A stretch of 64,000 nucleotides of DNA from positions 1 through 64,000 of the forward strand of contig JAFGLS010000239.1 of the NCBI GenBank assembly GCA_016927935.1. The letters run 5' to 3'. Source of the DNA: Syntrophaceae bacterium (GTDB lineage: Bacteria > Desulfobacterota > Syntrophia > Syntrophales > Smithellaceae). The stretch's first letter is position 1. Each line of letters begins with the position of its first letter. Positions 53,871-63,148 of this stretch are shown piece after piece. The notes beneath the pieces are model-generated. The model saw only the letters and a list, made by a program, of their open reading frames with translations. It made no database searches and had not been told where the DNA came from. Position numbers and translations under genes: made by a program.

Positions 53871-53961
53871 GTCATGCCGGCGAAGGCCGGCATCCAGAAA
53901 TAATTTAAACTGGTTCCCGGCCTTCGTAACCTGAAGGTCATCTACGACCGGAGAAGACGAC
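53871..53961. repeat. Palindromic intergenic repeat, family C
   Basis: ATGCCGGC-GAAG-GCCGGCAT (53874-53893) is a perfect hairpin, and the flanking TCCCGGCCTTCGTAACCTGAAG is typical of the repeat family often found in deltaproteobacterial genomes. Confidence 0.7.
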
Positions 53962-53979
53962 TGACAAAGGAAATGATAC

Positions 53980-54858
53980 ATGGAATTTTTTCTGCAATTA
54001 TTGGTTAACGGTGTTTGTGTGGGGGTGCTCTACGGCATTTCCGCGATGGGTTTTGTCATGATTTTTAAATCATCAAGCGTTTTAAATTTTGCTCACGGGG
54101 AACTTCTGGCGTTGGGGGCATTCTTTTTCCTTTCGCTGGTGACTTGGGCGCAACTGCCGGTTTATGTCGCTTTTGTTCTGACCATGATCGGCTGTTTTAT
54201 TCTTGGTTTTCTCATCGAGAGATTTTTCCTGCGTCCGTTAATCGGTGAAAAACTTATCTTTGTCATCATGCTTACAGTGGGATTAGCGGCAATGTTCAAA
54301 GGAATGATTCTGCTGATCTGGGGCGGGAATCTGCATACCTATCCGGAATTCCTGCCGCAGACAATGGGAATACAATTCGGTCCCATCTATGTGGCGCCCG
54401 TCTATTCGGCCACGTTGATTATCAGTGTTATTTTTCTTGTGCTTTTTGGGTTGTTTTTCAAAAAATCCGCGCAGGGCATTTATATGCGCTCCGTTGCCGA
54501 TAATCAAAAAGCAGCTCTTTCTCTGGGAGTTCATGTACGGCGCGTGTTTGCTCTTTCCTGGGCTATTGCCGCGCTTGTTGCCTGCATGAGCGGTATTGTT
54601 CTGGGAATTATTAATGGAGTCAATGTTCATGATTTGAGCTCTATCGGGCTGAAGGTGTTTCCGGTAGTTATTTTAGGAGGTCTGGACAGCGTCGGCGGCG
54701 CGATTATCGGCGGGATTATCATTGGACTTCTGGAGACATTCACAGGAGGTTATCTGTCACCGTCATTACGGGATGTTGTACCCTATATTGTTTTAGTATT
54801 TATTTTAATGGTCAAGCCTTATGGTTTATTCGGCCTGGTGGAAATTGAAAGGGTTTAG
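53980..54858 (+). CDS. livH: ABC transporter permease (LivH type)
   Basis: A 292-residue membrane protein with eight or so helices. QLLVNGVCVGVLYGISAMGF at the start, NFAHGELLALGAF, and the EAA-like LGVHVRRVFALSWAIAALVA loop, then LGGLDSVGGAIIGGIIIGLLE near the end, are typical of LivH. It forms the inner-membrane channel with LivM, 10 bp downstream. Confidence 0.94.
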   Translation: MEFFLQLLVNGVCVGVLYGISAMGFVMIFKSSSVLNFAHGELLALGAFFFLSLVTWAQLPVYVAFVLTMIGCFILGFLIERFFLRPLIGEKLIFVIMLTVGLAAMFKGMILLIWGGNLHTYPEFLPQTMGIQFGPIYVAPVYSATLIISVIFLVLFGLFFKKSAQGIYMRSVADNQKAALSLGVHVRRVFALSWAIAALVACMSGIVLGIINGVNVHDLSSIGLKVFPVVILGGLDSVGGAIIGGIIIGLLETFTGGYLSPSLRDVVPYIVLVFILMVKPYGLFGLVEIERV

Positions 54859-54868
54859 ATAAACAAAA

Positions 54869-55939
54869 ATGAGAAAATTTACTTTTCACCCCTGCGGTAA
54901 TTACCGGGAGAATTATGAGCAGGAATTAAATATTTTCGAGACTGATTTCGGCAGATTATCGCTTTGTGTTTTTCTGGCATTGCTTTTCCTTGTGACTCCA
55001 TTTGTTTTCAGCTCTTACATGCTCTACATTGTCAATACAATAGGCATCGCGGCGATTGCCGCCATCGGCTTGAATATTCTTATCGGTTACACAGGCCAGA
55101 TTTCTTTGGGGCATGGAGCTTTCTTTGGTGTGGGCGCTTACGCAGCGGCCGTTCTTGCGACAAGACTTGATGTTGGTTTTTACATTGCCATTCCTGCTGC
55201 CGGAATCATTACCGCGCTTGTCGGCATGATTTTCGGCATTCCATCGGGCAGATTAAAGGGACTATATCTGACAATCGCGACTCTGGCCGGACAATTTATT
55301 ATTGAATACGTTTTAATTCAGTGGGAGAGCCTCACCAAAGGCACAATGGGTATTACTTTACCTTCACCGGAAATTTTTGGCTGGAAGATATCCGGAGATA
55401 AAGCTTTCTTCTTTCTGATTTTTATCAGCCTTGTCTGCATGACGTGGTTTGCGGTAAATATCATCCGCAGTAAGTACGGTCGGGCTTTTATCGCTATTCG
55501 TGACAATGACCGTGCCGCTGAAGGGATGGGAATTCCGATTTTTAAATACAAACTATTGTCCTTTGGCATCAGTTCATTTTATGCCGGTTTTGCCGGAGCT
55601 CTCTGGGCTTATTACATGGTCAGCATCACGACGGAACCTTTCAATCTCGGACTTTCTGTTGAATATATTGCCATGGTTATTATAGGCGGAATGGGTAATA
55701 TTCCGGGAGCTATTTTGGGGGCAACATTCATTACACTGCTCAACGAGTTGCTGAGATTTGTAACGGGCATATTAATGAATGTTCCCGCGATTGCCGGCTG
55801 GGGATTGAATATGGCACCGCTGAGGGAATTTGTTTTTGGTCTGGCGATTGTTCTATTTATTTTGATTGAGCCGAAGGGACTTGCGGAAATATGGCGAATT
55901 ATCCGTTCGAGTTTCCGGCTTTGGCCGTTCTCGTATTAG
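54869..55939 (+). CDS. livM: ABC transporter permease (LivM type)
   Basis: A 356-residue permease with a polar N-terminal extension (about 1-30) and nine or so helices. GLNILIGYTGQISLGHGAFF is the LivM signature; the cytoplasmic loop IRDNDRAAEGMGIPIFKYKL contacts the ATPases, and IGGMGNIPGAILGATFI lies near the end. It partners LivH. Confidence 0.94.
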   Translation: MRKFTFHPCGNYRENYEQELNIFETDFGRLSLCVFLALLFLVTPFVFSSYMLYIVNTIGIAAIAAIGLNILIGYTGQISLGHGAFFGVGAYAAAVLATRLDVGFYIAIPAAGIITALVGMIFGIPSGRLKGLYLTIATLAGQFIIEYVLIQWESLTKGTMGITLPSPEIFGWKISGDKAFFFLIFISLVCMTWFAVNIIRSKYGRAFIAIRDNDRAAEGMGIPIFKYKLLSFGISSFYAGFAGALWAYYMVSITTEPFNLGLSVEYIAMVIIGGMGNIPGAILGATFITLLNELLRFVTGILMNVPAIAGWGLNMAPLREFVFGLAIVLFILIEPKGLAEIWRIIRSSFRLWPFSY

Positions 55940-56047
55940 AAAATCTTGCTATTTGCTGAAAGCAAATGCTTAGATTTTCTTATCCCGCAAAGCGAAGCAA
56001 CGCGGGGTTAGAAAATTAGAAGGTGTTTCAAGAAACTCATAAAAACA

Positions 56048-56140
56048 TGTCATTTCGAAGCGAAAGCGAGAAATCTTTATATTTTTTAAAATAAGATATC
56101 TCCCCAGTATAGCTGGACTATAGCCGTGGTCGATATGACA
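56048..56140. repeat. Palindromic intergenic repeat, family A copy 2
   Basis: TGTCATTTCGA at one end and TCGATATGACA at the other. The inner block CCAGTATAGCTGGACTATAG is the reverse complement of the inner block of copy 1 (2-98). The ends are the same, the inside is inverted. Confidence 0.65.
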
Positions 56141-56162
56141 AAACTAGATATTAGGACAAGAA

Positions 56163-56963
56163 ATGGGTGACATACTCTTACATTTAAATAATATATCTGT
56201 TGTTTATTCAGATGTTATACAAGTTCTTAAAGGTGTTTCTTTAAGTGTAGAGAAGGGTCATATCGTGTCTCTTTTAGGCAGTAACGGTGCCGGAAAAACA
56301 ACCACGCTTAAAGCTATATCAGGATTACTCAAACCGGAAAACGGAAAAGTAATCGAGGGAACAATTATTTACAACGGCGTCAATATCCAGAATCAGGCGC
56401 CGGAATTTATTACTCGTCAAGGCATTATTCAGGTTCTGGAAGGCAGGCAGCCATTCAAATACCTTACTGTTGAAGAAAACCTTCGTGTGGGCACAGCTAC
56501 AAGATTCGGCAAACCCTATAAACAAGATTTAGAGCTTGTATATAATTATTTTCCCGCGCTATTGAAAAGAAGAAAAGCTCTTGCAGGATATTGTAGCGGA
56601 GGTGAATTGCAGATGCTGGTTATAGGCCGTGCATTAATGGCGCATCCTCAACTTCTGTTGCTTGATGAACCTTCGCTTGGTCTGGCGCCGCTGGTTGTGC
56701 AGGAAATATTCCGCATCATCAGAAAGATTAATGAAGAACATGCAACGACGATTGTTCTAGTTGAGCAAAACGCTCGGATGGCGTTACAGGTTGCCCATTA
56801 CGGCTATGTCATGGAAAACGGCAAAATAATGATGGAAGGCACGTCCAAAGAATTATCCGATAATCCGGACATCAAAGAATTTTATTTAGGTATGGCAGCA
56901 TCGGGTGAGGTAAAGTCATACAAAGATGTGAAATCGTATCGACGCCGCAAGCGCTGGCTGTAA
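56163..56963 (+). CDS. livF: ABC transporter ATPase (LivF type)
   Basis: A 266-residue ATPase. Walker A GSNGAGKTTT, the Q-loop region GIIQVLEGRQPFKYLTVEEN, signature CSGGELQML, Walker B LLLLDEPSLGLAP and a switch residue region LVEQNARM. It is the last gene of the liv locus, separated from livM by 223 bp of repeat sequence. Its C-terminus is basic (YRRRKRWL), and its stop TAA is the first triplet of a family B repeat. Confidence 0.93.
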   Translation: MGDILLHLNNISVVYSDVIQVLKGVSLSVEKGHIVSLLGSNGAGKTTTLKAISGLLKPENGKVIEGTIIYNGVNIQNQAPEFITRQGIIQVLEGRQPFKYLTVEENLRVGTATRFGKPYKQDLELVYNYFPALLKRRKALAGYCSGGELQMLVIGRALMAHPQLLLLDEPSLGLAPLVVQEIFRIIRKINEEHATTIVLVEQNARMALQVAHYGYVMENGKIMMEGTSKELSDNPDIKEFYLGMAASGEVKSYKDVKSYRRRKRWL

Positions 56964-57037
56964 TGAGACCCAAGCTTCAGAAACAAAGTGCACTGAATCT
57001 TGCTGGTCGAATTATCCCCGAAGCGCAGCGAAGTGGG
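56961..57037 (+). repeat. Intergenic repeat family B, copy 3
   Basis: TAATGAGACCCAAGCTTCAG, AAACAAAGTG, CACTGAATCTTG, GTCGAATTATCCCC, then a GAAGCGCAGCGAAGTGGG end. It begins exactly at the livF stop codon. Confidence 0.75.
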
Positions 57038-57093
57038 ATGAGTACCTTAAAAGAAACTTTGACTGCATTAATTATAGACATAAGTGAATTGAA

Positions 57094-57558
57094 ATGGACC
57101 TTTTGAAAGAACTGAAAAAACTAATTCAGAAAATGGATAAGGCTGGAATAGATTACGCTTTATGCGGGGGATTGGCTATCGCCATTTATGCCAAGCCCCG
57201 TGCGACTCTTGATATTGATATTATGGTGCAGCCGAATGATTTTCAAGAAACAAAAAAAGCAGTGAAAGAACTTGGCTATACGATGGCTTCTGCGATAATG
57301 GAATTTAATGATGGCACCGTCAAGCTTCAACGATTAAGCAAAGTCGATAAAGTGACCGGTGAATATTTTATTTTGGATTTACTTATTGTAACCCCTGAAA
57401 TAAAAAAAGCTTGGGAGGATCGCGCCACAATAGAATGGGAAGGATGCCCTCTCAAGGTAGTATCTCCAGAAGGTCTGATTTTACTGAAATCTCTACGCAA
57501 CAGCGGTCAGGACAAGGACGATATTGAATATCTGAGGAGTCTGGAAAATGAAGATTGA
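57094..57558 (+). CDS. Nucleotidyltransferase-fold protein, toxin-like
   Basis: A 154-residue protein of the pol-beta-like nucleotidyltransferase superfamily. GG at 25-26 and the DxD pair D40-D42 (ATLDIDIMV) form the active-site pattern, and a third acidic residue lies in EYFILDLLIV. Related minimal proteins act as toxins or antitoxins in AbiEii- or MNT-type pairs. The gene overlaps the next small gene by 11 bp, which supports a two-gene unit. The direction of toxicity is unknown. Confidence 0.8.
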   Translation: MDLLKELKKLIQKMDKAGIDYALCGGLAIAIYAKPRATLDIDIMVQPNDFQETKKAVKELGYTMASAIMEFNDGTVKLQRLSKVDKVTGEYFILDLLIVTPEIKKAWEDRATIEWEGCPLKVVSPEGLILLKSLRNSGQDKDDIEYLRSLENED

Positions 57559-57721
57559 TATGAGTCCGGAAGCCGTTGGACATCGTCTAAAAACTGTTAA
57601 TGAATTGAGACGTGTGTGTCTTTCTCTGGCTAATTCCAGCGCAGGAAGGGAAGTAATAAAAAAAAATTCGAAAAACAAGACAGTTCAAAGAACATTGTCT
57701 GCTCTTGGTAGCAAAAAATAA
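57548..57721 (+). CDS. Small partner of the nucleotidyltransferase
   Basis: A 57-residue basic helical protein (MKIDMSPEAVGHRLKTVNEL, then RRVCLSLANSS, ending SALGSKK). It starts inside the end of the nucleotidyltransferase gene, an arrangement typical of toxin-antitoxin or other obligate pairs. No known antitoxin family was recognised; DNA or partner binding is inferred. Confidence 0.6.
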   Translation: MKIDMSPEAVGHRLKTVNELRRVCLSLANSSAGREVIKKNSKNKTVQRTLSALGSKK

Positions 57722-57735
57722 TTCAAAGGAAATGT

Positions 57736-58989
57736 ATGATTAACTTATTTGATAAAAAAGAATCGTGGGGGAAGAGAAAAAGAAAAAGCCAGCAGGATAA
57801 GGCGCTGGTGGAAATGGTGAAGCTTGGTTATGAGAAGTCAGCGCGAGTCAAGCAAATGCTTGATGATGCCGGTATCAATCCTGGAGAAATTAAATCGAGG
57901 GAAGATTTGGAGTGTCTGCCGGTTACGTCGCGGGAAAAATTAGTGGATATGGAAATGCAACAGCCGCCTTATGCCGGTTTGGAAAATCCGGATGTTGTAA
58001 TTGATAGAATTTTTACTTCTCCCGGTCCGGTTTATGAGCCGCATTTATCAGAAACTGATTATTTATGGGCGAGGGCTTTTTTTGCCGCGGGTATCGGTCC
58101 GAAAGATGTGGCGCTAAATGCTTTTTTATATCATCTAGTTGCTGCCGGACTTACTTTCCATAATGGCTTACGCAGGGTCGGTGCTACGGTTGTTCCTTCT
58201 GGAACTTCGTCATCACAGGTACAGGTTCAGTTAATCAAAGATTTGAAGGTTACCGCTTATGTCGGCACACCAAGCTTTTTGAAATCAATAATTGATAAAT
58301 CAAAAGAATTGGGGTTCGATTTTAAGAAAGATTTTCTGGTGAAGAAAGCCTGCTTTGCCGCCGAGCCGCTTTTGCCGGATTTGCGCCGTTCTTTTGAAAA
58401 GGATTACGGCATTGATACTTATCAGATGTACGGAGCGACGGAAGTTGGAGATGTCGCCTATGAATGCTCACAAAAAAAAGGATGGCATATCTGCGAAGAA
58501 ACGATAGTAGAAATCGTTGATCCGGCAACAGGGAAAAATGTTCCCGAAGGAGAAATGGGTGAAGTTGTGGTTACCAGACTTAACGATATTTTCTTTTTAC
58601 TGCGTTTTGGTACCGGAGATTTATCTCGTATAATTACGGAAACCTGTCCCTGTGGACGCACATCATACCGTTTGGCAGGAATTGCGGGCAGGGTAGGGGA
58701 AGCCATAAAAGTCCGCGGTTTATTTATTGCTCCCAGCCAGATCAAAATGTTTCAGGCAAAATTCAATAATCTTCCGCTTCAGGCCGTTGTCAGCCGCACC
58801 GGTCATGAAGATGTTTTGAAATTGCGAATTGAAAAAATATCGCCCGAAATTGGCAGTGCTTCCTGGGAAGAAAATTTCAAGAAAGTATTCCGTGAAATCT
58901 GCACAGTGGGAATAAATAACGTGGAATATCTTAATGCAGGTGAAATCAAACCTGAGGAGAAACTGATTGTTGATCAAAGGGGGTACTAG
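57736..58989 (+). CDS. Phenylacetate-CoA-ligase-like protein with altered P-loop
   Basis: A 417-residue ANL-superfamily protein of the PaaK group. The adenylation motif YGATEVGDV, the RFGTGDLSRI segment and a C-terminal PaaK-type domain are present. The expected phosphate loop SSGTTGxP is replaced by TSPGP at about 94-98, so ATP use may be changed or lost. It could act on acyl-CoA or bind AMP-like ligands, as other PaaK paralogues may. The ATG follows AAAGGA. Its end overlaps the convergent membrane protein gene by 44 bp. Confidence 0.82.
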   Translation: MINLFDKKESWGKRKRKSQQDKALVEMVKLGYEKSARVKQMLDDAGINPGEIKSREDLECLPVTSREKLVDMEMQQPPYAGLENPDVVIDRIFTSPGPVYEPHLSETDYLWARAFFAAGIGPKDVALNAFLYHLVAAGLTFHNGLRRVGATVVPSGTSSSQVQVQLIKDLKVTAYVGTPSFLKSIIDKSKELGFDFKKDFLVKKACFAAEPLLPDLRRSFEKDYGIDTYQMYGATEVGDVAYECSQKKGWHICEETIVEIVDPATGKNVPEGEMGEVVVTRLNDIFFLLRFGTGDLSRIITETCPCGRTSYRLAGIAGRVGEAIKVRGLFIAPSQIKMFQAKFNNLPLQAVVSRTGHEDVLKLRIEKISPEIGSASWEENFKKVFREICTVGINNVEYLNAGEIKPEEKLIVDQRGY

Positions 58990-59332
58990 ATTTTGCCATT
59001 TCTACTTTTCCCAGAATATACGCGTCAATGATAGAGATAATCCAAAGAGAAATTATAAGAAATAAAAGCAAAAAGAGATAATAAAAATCCAGAGCTTTTA
59101 CGGATTCAATTGCCAGTTGAACAATAGAGCTGAAAGTAACAGTCCCCTTTTTGAACGGCGAAACTTTTAAAATTGCTATTGTAGTTTGAATTACAGACCA
59201 TAGAATAGATAAAATCCCGGCCATCGTGGCTGTGATTATACACAATCCTCTTGTATATTTTTTCAGAAAAATCTCTCCCCATCCGGGGAACAGAAGAGCG
59301 TTAAATAAAGCCCCCTTGACAGCTATATTCAT
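58946..59332 (-). CDS. Small membrane protein
   Basis: A 128-residue protein with three membrane helices. The N-terminal ALFNALLFPGWGEIFLKKYTRG resembles the short membrane entry (TM2/DUF5683-like GxGQxYLGK patterns) and is followed by helices near 33-55 and 85-110. No function can be given. It lies 27 bp downstream of recJ in the same direction and overlaps the end of the PaaK-like gene on the other strand. Confidence 0.6.
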   Translation of the reverse strand: MNIAVKGALFNALLFPGWGEIFLKKYTRGLCIITATMAGILSILWSVIQTTIAILKVSPFKKGTVTFSSIVQLAIESVKALDFYYLFLLLFLIISLWIISIIDAYILGKVEMAKSSTPFDQQSVSPQV

Positions 59333-59359
59333 ATGTTTATCGTATCCTCCGTTGCTTTT

Positions 59360-61099
59360 TTAAGAAATAATATTTACGTCTTTAATTTTTAACTGAATTT
59401 CGTCCGAACCGTTCCAGTTGTTGATCTGCGGTGTGAAGACCAAATCGAGATTTGCGCCGTTGAGAAAAGACTGATACTTGCCCATATTGAACCATATGGA
59501 ATCAAGAGACGTGCCATTGCCTTTGACATACATTTTAAGGTGATTATTGCCTACTATAATCGGAGAGGAGGCTTTAACATTGCGGGCCAGAAGTAATGGT
59601 TCCGGATTCTTGCTGCCAAAGGGAGCGAGAATTTCCATTTGTGCAAGCAGATTTTTGCTTATATCTTCTATAGGACATTCCGTATCAATTGTTATTTGAG
59701 AAGAAATCTCGGAAAGATCAGAAATGTTGCCTATTATTTTGTCCAGGAGAGTAGTAAATTTACCAATGTTTTCTTCTTTGATGGAAATGCCGGCGGCATG
59801 AAAATGTCCGCCAAAAGAAAGCAAAAGATGCTCACATTGCTGAATTCCCTTGTAAATGTTGAAACCCGAAACACTGCGTCCTGAACCTTTTCCTACACCG
59901 TTTTGCAGGCTGATGATAAAAGTAGGACGGTTGAAAAGTTCGACAAGCCGCGAAGCGACAATACCAATTATTCCCGGATGCCATTTATCGGAAGCGTAGA
60001 CCAGAGAGTTCATTTTTTCGATGGAAGTATCACTCCCTATGGTTTCCAGTATGTCACTGAGGATTTTCTTTTCCATTGATTGCCTTTGACGATTGTAGGA
60101 ATCAAGTTTTTCGGCAAGTACCCTTGCTTCTGCCGGATCATTCGAAAGCAGTAATTTAACCGCTTCATAAGGAGAGCCAACTCGTCCTGCGGCGTTTATA
60201 CGGGGTATAAGTGAAAAAGACGCTTTAGAAGAATCAATGTTTTGATTATCAACTCCGCTTACTTCTTTCAGCGCTTTAATTCCGGGACGTTGACCTTCGG
60301 TGATTAGTTCCAGCCCTATTTTTGTGAAAATTCTGTTTTCGTCAGTAAGAGGAACGATATCACCAATGGTTCCCAAAGCTACTATATCCAGATATTCTTT
60401 TAAGTTAGGGTGATTATTATTTTTCCAAAAACCTTCTTTATTAAGAGACCCGCGCAATGCGATAAGAAAGTTAAAGGCTATGCCTACGCCGGCAAGACCT
60501 TTAAAGGGGAAATCACAATCTTCACGATAGGGATTTATTGAGGCTAAGGAGTTAGGCAACGCGCTGGACACTTCATGATGATCAAGGACAATAGTATCAA
60601 TTCCGATTGATTGAGCGTATGCTATTTCATTCAGATCAGAAATTCCGCAGTCAACCGTTATAATCAGGCTGATATTTTCTTTTTTGAATTTATCAATGGC
60701 CGGAATCTTCAAGCCATATCCTTCCTGAACCCTGTCGGGAATGTAATAATCAATAAGAGGGGTTATTTCTTTTATGAATTTGAACAGGATGACAACTGAA
60801 GTTATTCCGTCGGCGTCATAATCACCATAAATGATAATTTTTTCTTTATTGTGAACCGCCTTTAATAGACGGGCTACAGCCTTTCTTATGTCTTTCATCA
60901 GAAAAGGGCTGTGTAAATCGTTTAAGGAAGGATAGAGATATCGGCGCGCTTCTTCAATATTGAGAATGCCTCTCTTAACAAGAATTTGCGAAATAACCGG
61001 ATGAATGCCAAATTCTTTGCTTAAAGATTCTTCAGTTTTTTTGTCGCCAGATGCCTCAATTTTCCATTTTGATACAGGTAATTGTTTCTTTTCTATCAT
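59360..61099 (-). CDS. recJ: Single-stranded-DNA-specific exonuclease RecJ
   Basis: A 579-residue DHH-family exonuclease degrading single-stranded DNA 5' to 3' in recombination and repair. Motif I is YGDYDADGITS near 95-105, motif III the TIVLDHHEV region, then a DHHA1 domain with GKGSGRSVSG and GGHFHAAG, and a C-terminal OB-fold. All metal-binding residues seem present. Length is normal. Confidence 0.95.
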   Translation of the reverse strand: MIEKKQLPVSKWKIEASGDKKTEESLSKEFGIHPVISQILVKRGILNIEEARRYLYPSLNDLHSPFLMKDIRKAVARLLKAVHNKEKIIIYGDYDADGITSVVILFKFIKEITPLIDYYIPDRVQEGYGLKIPAIDKFKKENISLIITVDCGISDLNEIAYAQSIGIDTIVLDHHEVSSALPNSLASINPYREDCDFPFKGLAGVGIAFNFLIALRGSLNKEGFWKNNNHPNLKEYLDIVALGTIGDIVPLTDENRIFTKIGLELITEGQRPGIKALKEVSGVDNQNIDSSKASFSLIPRINAAGRVGSPYEAVKLLLSNDPAEARVLAEKLDSYNRQRQSMEKKILSDILETIGSDTSIEKMNSLVYASDKWHPGIIGIVASRLVELFNRPTFIISLQNGVGKGSGRSVSGFNIYKGIQQCEHLLLSFGGHFHAAGISIKEENIGKFTTLLDKIIGNISDLSEISSQITIDTECPIEDISKNLLAQMEILAPFGSKNPEPLLLARNVKASSPIIVGNNHLKMYVKGNGTSLDSIWFNMGKYQSFLNGANLDLVFTPQINNWNGSDEIQLKIKDVNIIS

Positions 61100-61164
61100 T
61101 TTAATACTTTCGTATATTAATCATTCTTCATAATATCAATGCCATTGTTAGTGTTAAGTATTCG

Positions 61165-63084
61165 CTATTTTTTTTCAAAAATTAAGTTTTTTATCGATGT
61201 TTCGTGCTTCTGGAGTTCCAGGGCATATTTTTTAAAATTATCAAGTTTATCCAAATATATCGTCTGATCCTCATTTTTTGATTCCAGGCTAATCTGAAAT
61301 GTTGATTTCTTAAAGCTGTATTTTTCTTTTCTTAAGCGGAAAGATTTTTCAAAAATATAGTCTTTAGGCAATCTTTTTATTTTAAAACCCGCGGGGAATT
61401 TATAGGAACTGTTTTCAATGGCATATACTGATTGTGCAATGCTTATGGGGTATTTTCTGTCAGACGCGGCTGTTATGTCCCTGTAAGAATCTAAAGGAAG
61501 AATGTTCGACAGGACCATTGTTTCTTCATCCAATACTTGCGCCAGGTTTTTGACGGTACCGGAAAGTTTAATTGTAAAAGGAGACCTTGTTTCAGTAAAA
61601 CTGCCCAAATGAAGATCCTTGACCTCAATACCCCTATTTTCAAAAATTTTTTTTCTCTGCTCCGGCGGAGCGTATTTGAAAGTATATCTGATAGATTCAG
61701 CGGCTTTTCCGAAGAATTCATAAGTATAATCGATATCAGCGTTTCCTTCACTGTTGATGTTATATTTTATATCTGACCGGTAATAATCTTTTTTATTATT
61801 TAGCGCCGGAGTTGTAACAAAGCGGTACGAACCATCTTCATTCATCAGAAAAACTTTAGTGGGAAGCGTAAAAGGCGGCGAATCATACGAAGCAACCTCG
61901 TTTGTTGCATCCAGCCAAAAAAACTTGTCCTTGTCTTTGAGAGGAACAGCGGCAATGATATGATTAAAATTGTTTAATGAAGGAATGGAGTCATCAAAAT
62001 ATTTACCATTGGCAGGGACAAGAACCGGCATTGCTTTAATGCCGGCGATTCTGAGCATAGTAAGAAGAAGAACAGTTTTATCTTTGCAGTCGCCGTAACG
62101 CTTTTCGAATATCTCAAAAGCTACATGAGGCTTGTGGGTGTAAGGTCCCAACAGAACCGCTATATATCTGATATTTTGAGATACAAAATTAAAAATGGCG
62201 TTTATTTTATCTTCTTCGGTTTTCTTGTCTGCAATAAGCTTTTTTGTGAAACTTAATAGTTCATCGTTTGCTTTAATTTGTTCTTTGATAAGATTTATAT
62301 ACCATTTGGAAATCAAATCCCATCTGTTAAGTGTCCAAAAAGATATTTGAGAAAAAGTATTGCGGTCAAGCAGAGAAGGCATGCGTGATTCAGGAATTAT
62401 TTCCTTTTCCTTGGAATTTATGAAAATGTACTTTTTCTTGTTACCCAATGAGGTAATTTGAGGGGTAATATTAGTTTTAAATTTTTTATATTTTAACTCA
62501 GTATTTGCAGGCAGAATTATTTCCAGAATGTCTTCTTCTATGGGGAAAAGATTTTGACAGAAAAAGATATCCGCATAGTCCATGGATAAAACAGGTTTTA
62601 AATTTTCTATTTCATAGGCAATTTCAATAATACAGCCATCCTCTACCGCGGGCATGGTAAATCTCTTGACTTTTATATCGGTATAGAAATCATAACCGGC
62701 GTATTCCGATGAATCATAAATGTCATTACTCTTGAGCGCTATGATTTTCCCGTCAGGTTTGATAGTATTGGCAAAAAGAATTTTTACTTTTTGATATCCC
62801 TCTCTATAAGAAATTGATTTTGAGGCGAAATTTCGGCCGCGTTCATTGAATATCTTGATACGGTCTAAATTTCTGATTATACTGGTACCGTCTTCATAAA
62901 GTTCTACATAGCTATAAGAATACAACAGGTCTGCCCCGGCGTTGGGATGTTCTTCAGCTTTTGGAGTTTTATTTAAGAATAAATTTACATCACCCTCAGA
63001 TATACTTCTGATATTGGGATTGACAGCGGAACAGGATAAAACCAGCAATGACAATAAAATTAAGACGGTTCTGACAATTCGCAT
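61165..63084 (-). CDS. DUF3857/transglutaminase-like lipoprotein
   Basis: A 639-residue envelope protein. The N-terminus has a lipoprotein signal with lipobox VLSC (C18). A DUF3857 domain (about 60-240) is followed by a transglutaminase-like domain (about 280-420) with the cysteine in RYGDCKDKT and a histidine in NHIIAA, and a beta-rich DUF2569-like end. Such proteins occur widely in Bacteroidetes and deltaproteobacteria with unknown substrates, perhaps a peptidase or amidase at the outer membrane. Confidence 0.85.
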   Translation of the reverse strand: MRIVRTVLILLSLLVLSCSAVNPNIRSISEGDVNLFLNKTPKAEEHPNAGADLLYSYSYVELYEDGTSIIRNLDRIKIFNERGRNFASKSISYREGYQKVKILFANTIKPDGKIIALKSNDIYDSSEYAGYDFYTDIKVKRFTMPAVEDGCIIEIAYEIENLKPVLSMDYADIFFCQNLFPIEEDILEIILPANTELKYKKFKTNITPQITSLGNKKKYIFINSKEKEIIPESRMPSLLDRNTFSQISFWTLNRWDLISKWYINLIKEQIKANDELLSFTKKLIADKKTEEDKINAIFNFVSQNIRYIAVLLGPYTHKPHVAFEIFEKRYGDCKDKTVLLLTMLRIAGIKAMPVLVPANGKYFDDSIPSLNNFNHIIAAVPLKDKDKFFWLDATNEVASYDSPPFTLPTKVFLMNEDGSYRFVTTPALNNKKDYYRSDIKYNINSEGNADIDYTYEFFGKAAESIRYTFKYAPPEQRKKIFENRGIEVKDLHLGSFTETRSPFTIKLSGTVKNLAQVLDEETMVLSNILPLDSYRDITAASDRKYPISIAQSVYAIENSSYKFPAGFKIKRLPKDYIFEKSFRLRKEKYSFKKSTFQISLESKNEDQTIYLDKLDNFKKYALELQKHETSIKNLIFEKK

Positions 63085-63148
63085 AAATTATCCTTGCTTT
63101 TTTTTTAATCATACAGTCTTTATCTTATTGCGTCAAATTATAAAAAAG

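Noticed and set aside
62942..63148. Extended N-terminus of the DUF4911 protein
   Set aside because: It overlaps the 5' end of the lipoprotein gene on the other strand, is not protein-like, and the family begins at the ATG at 63149.
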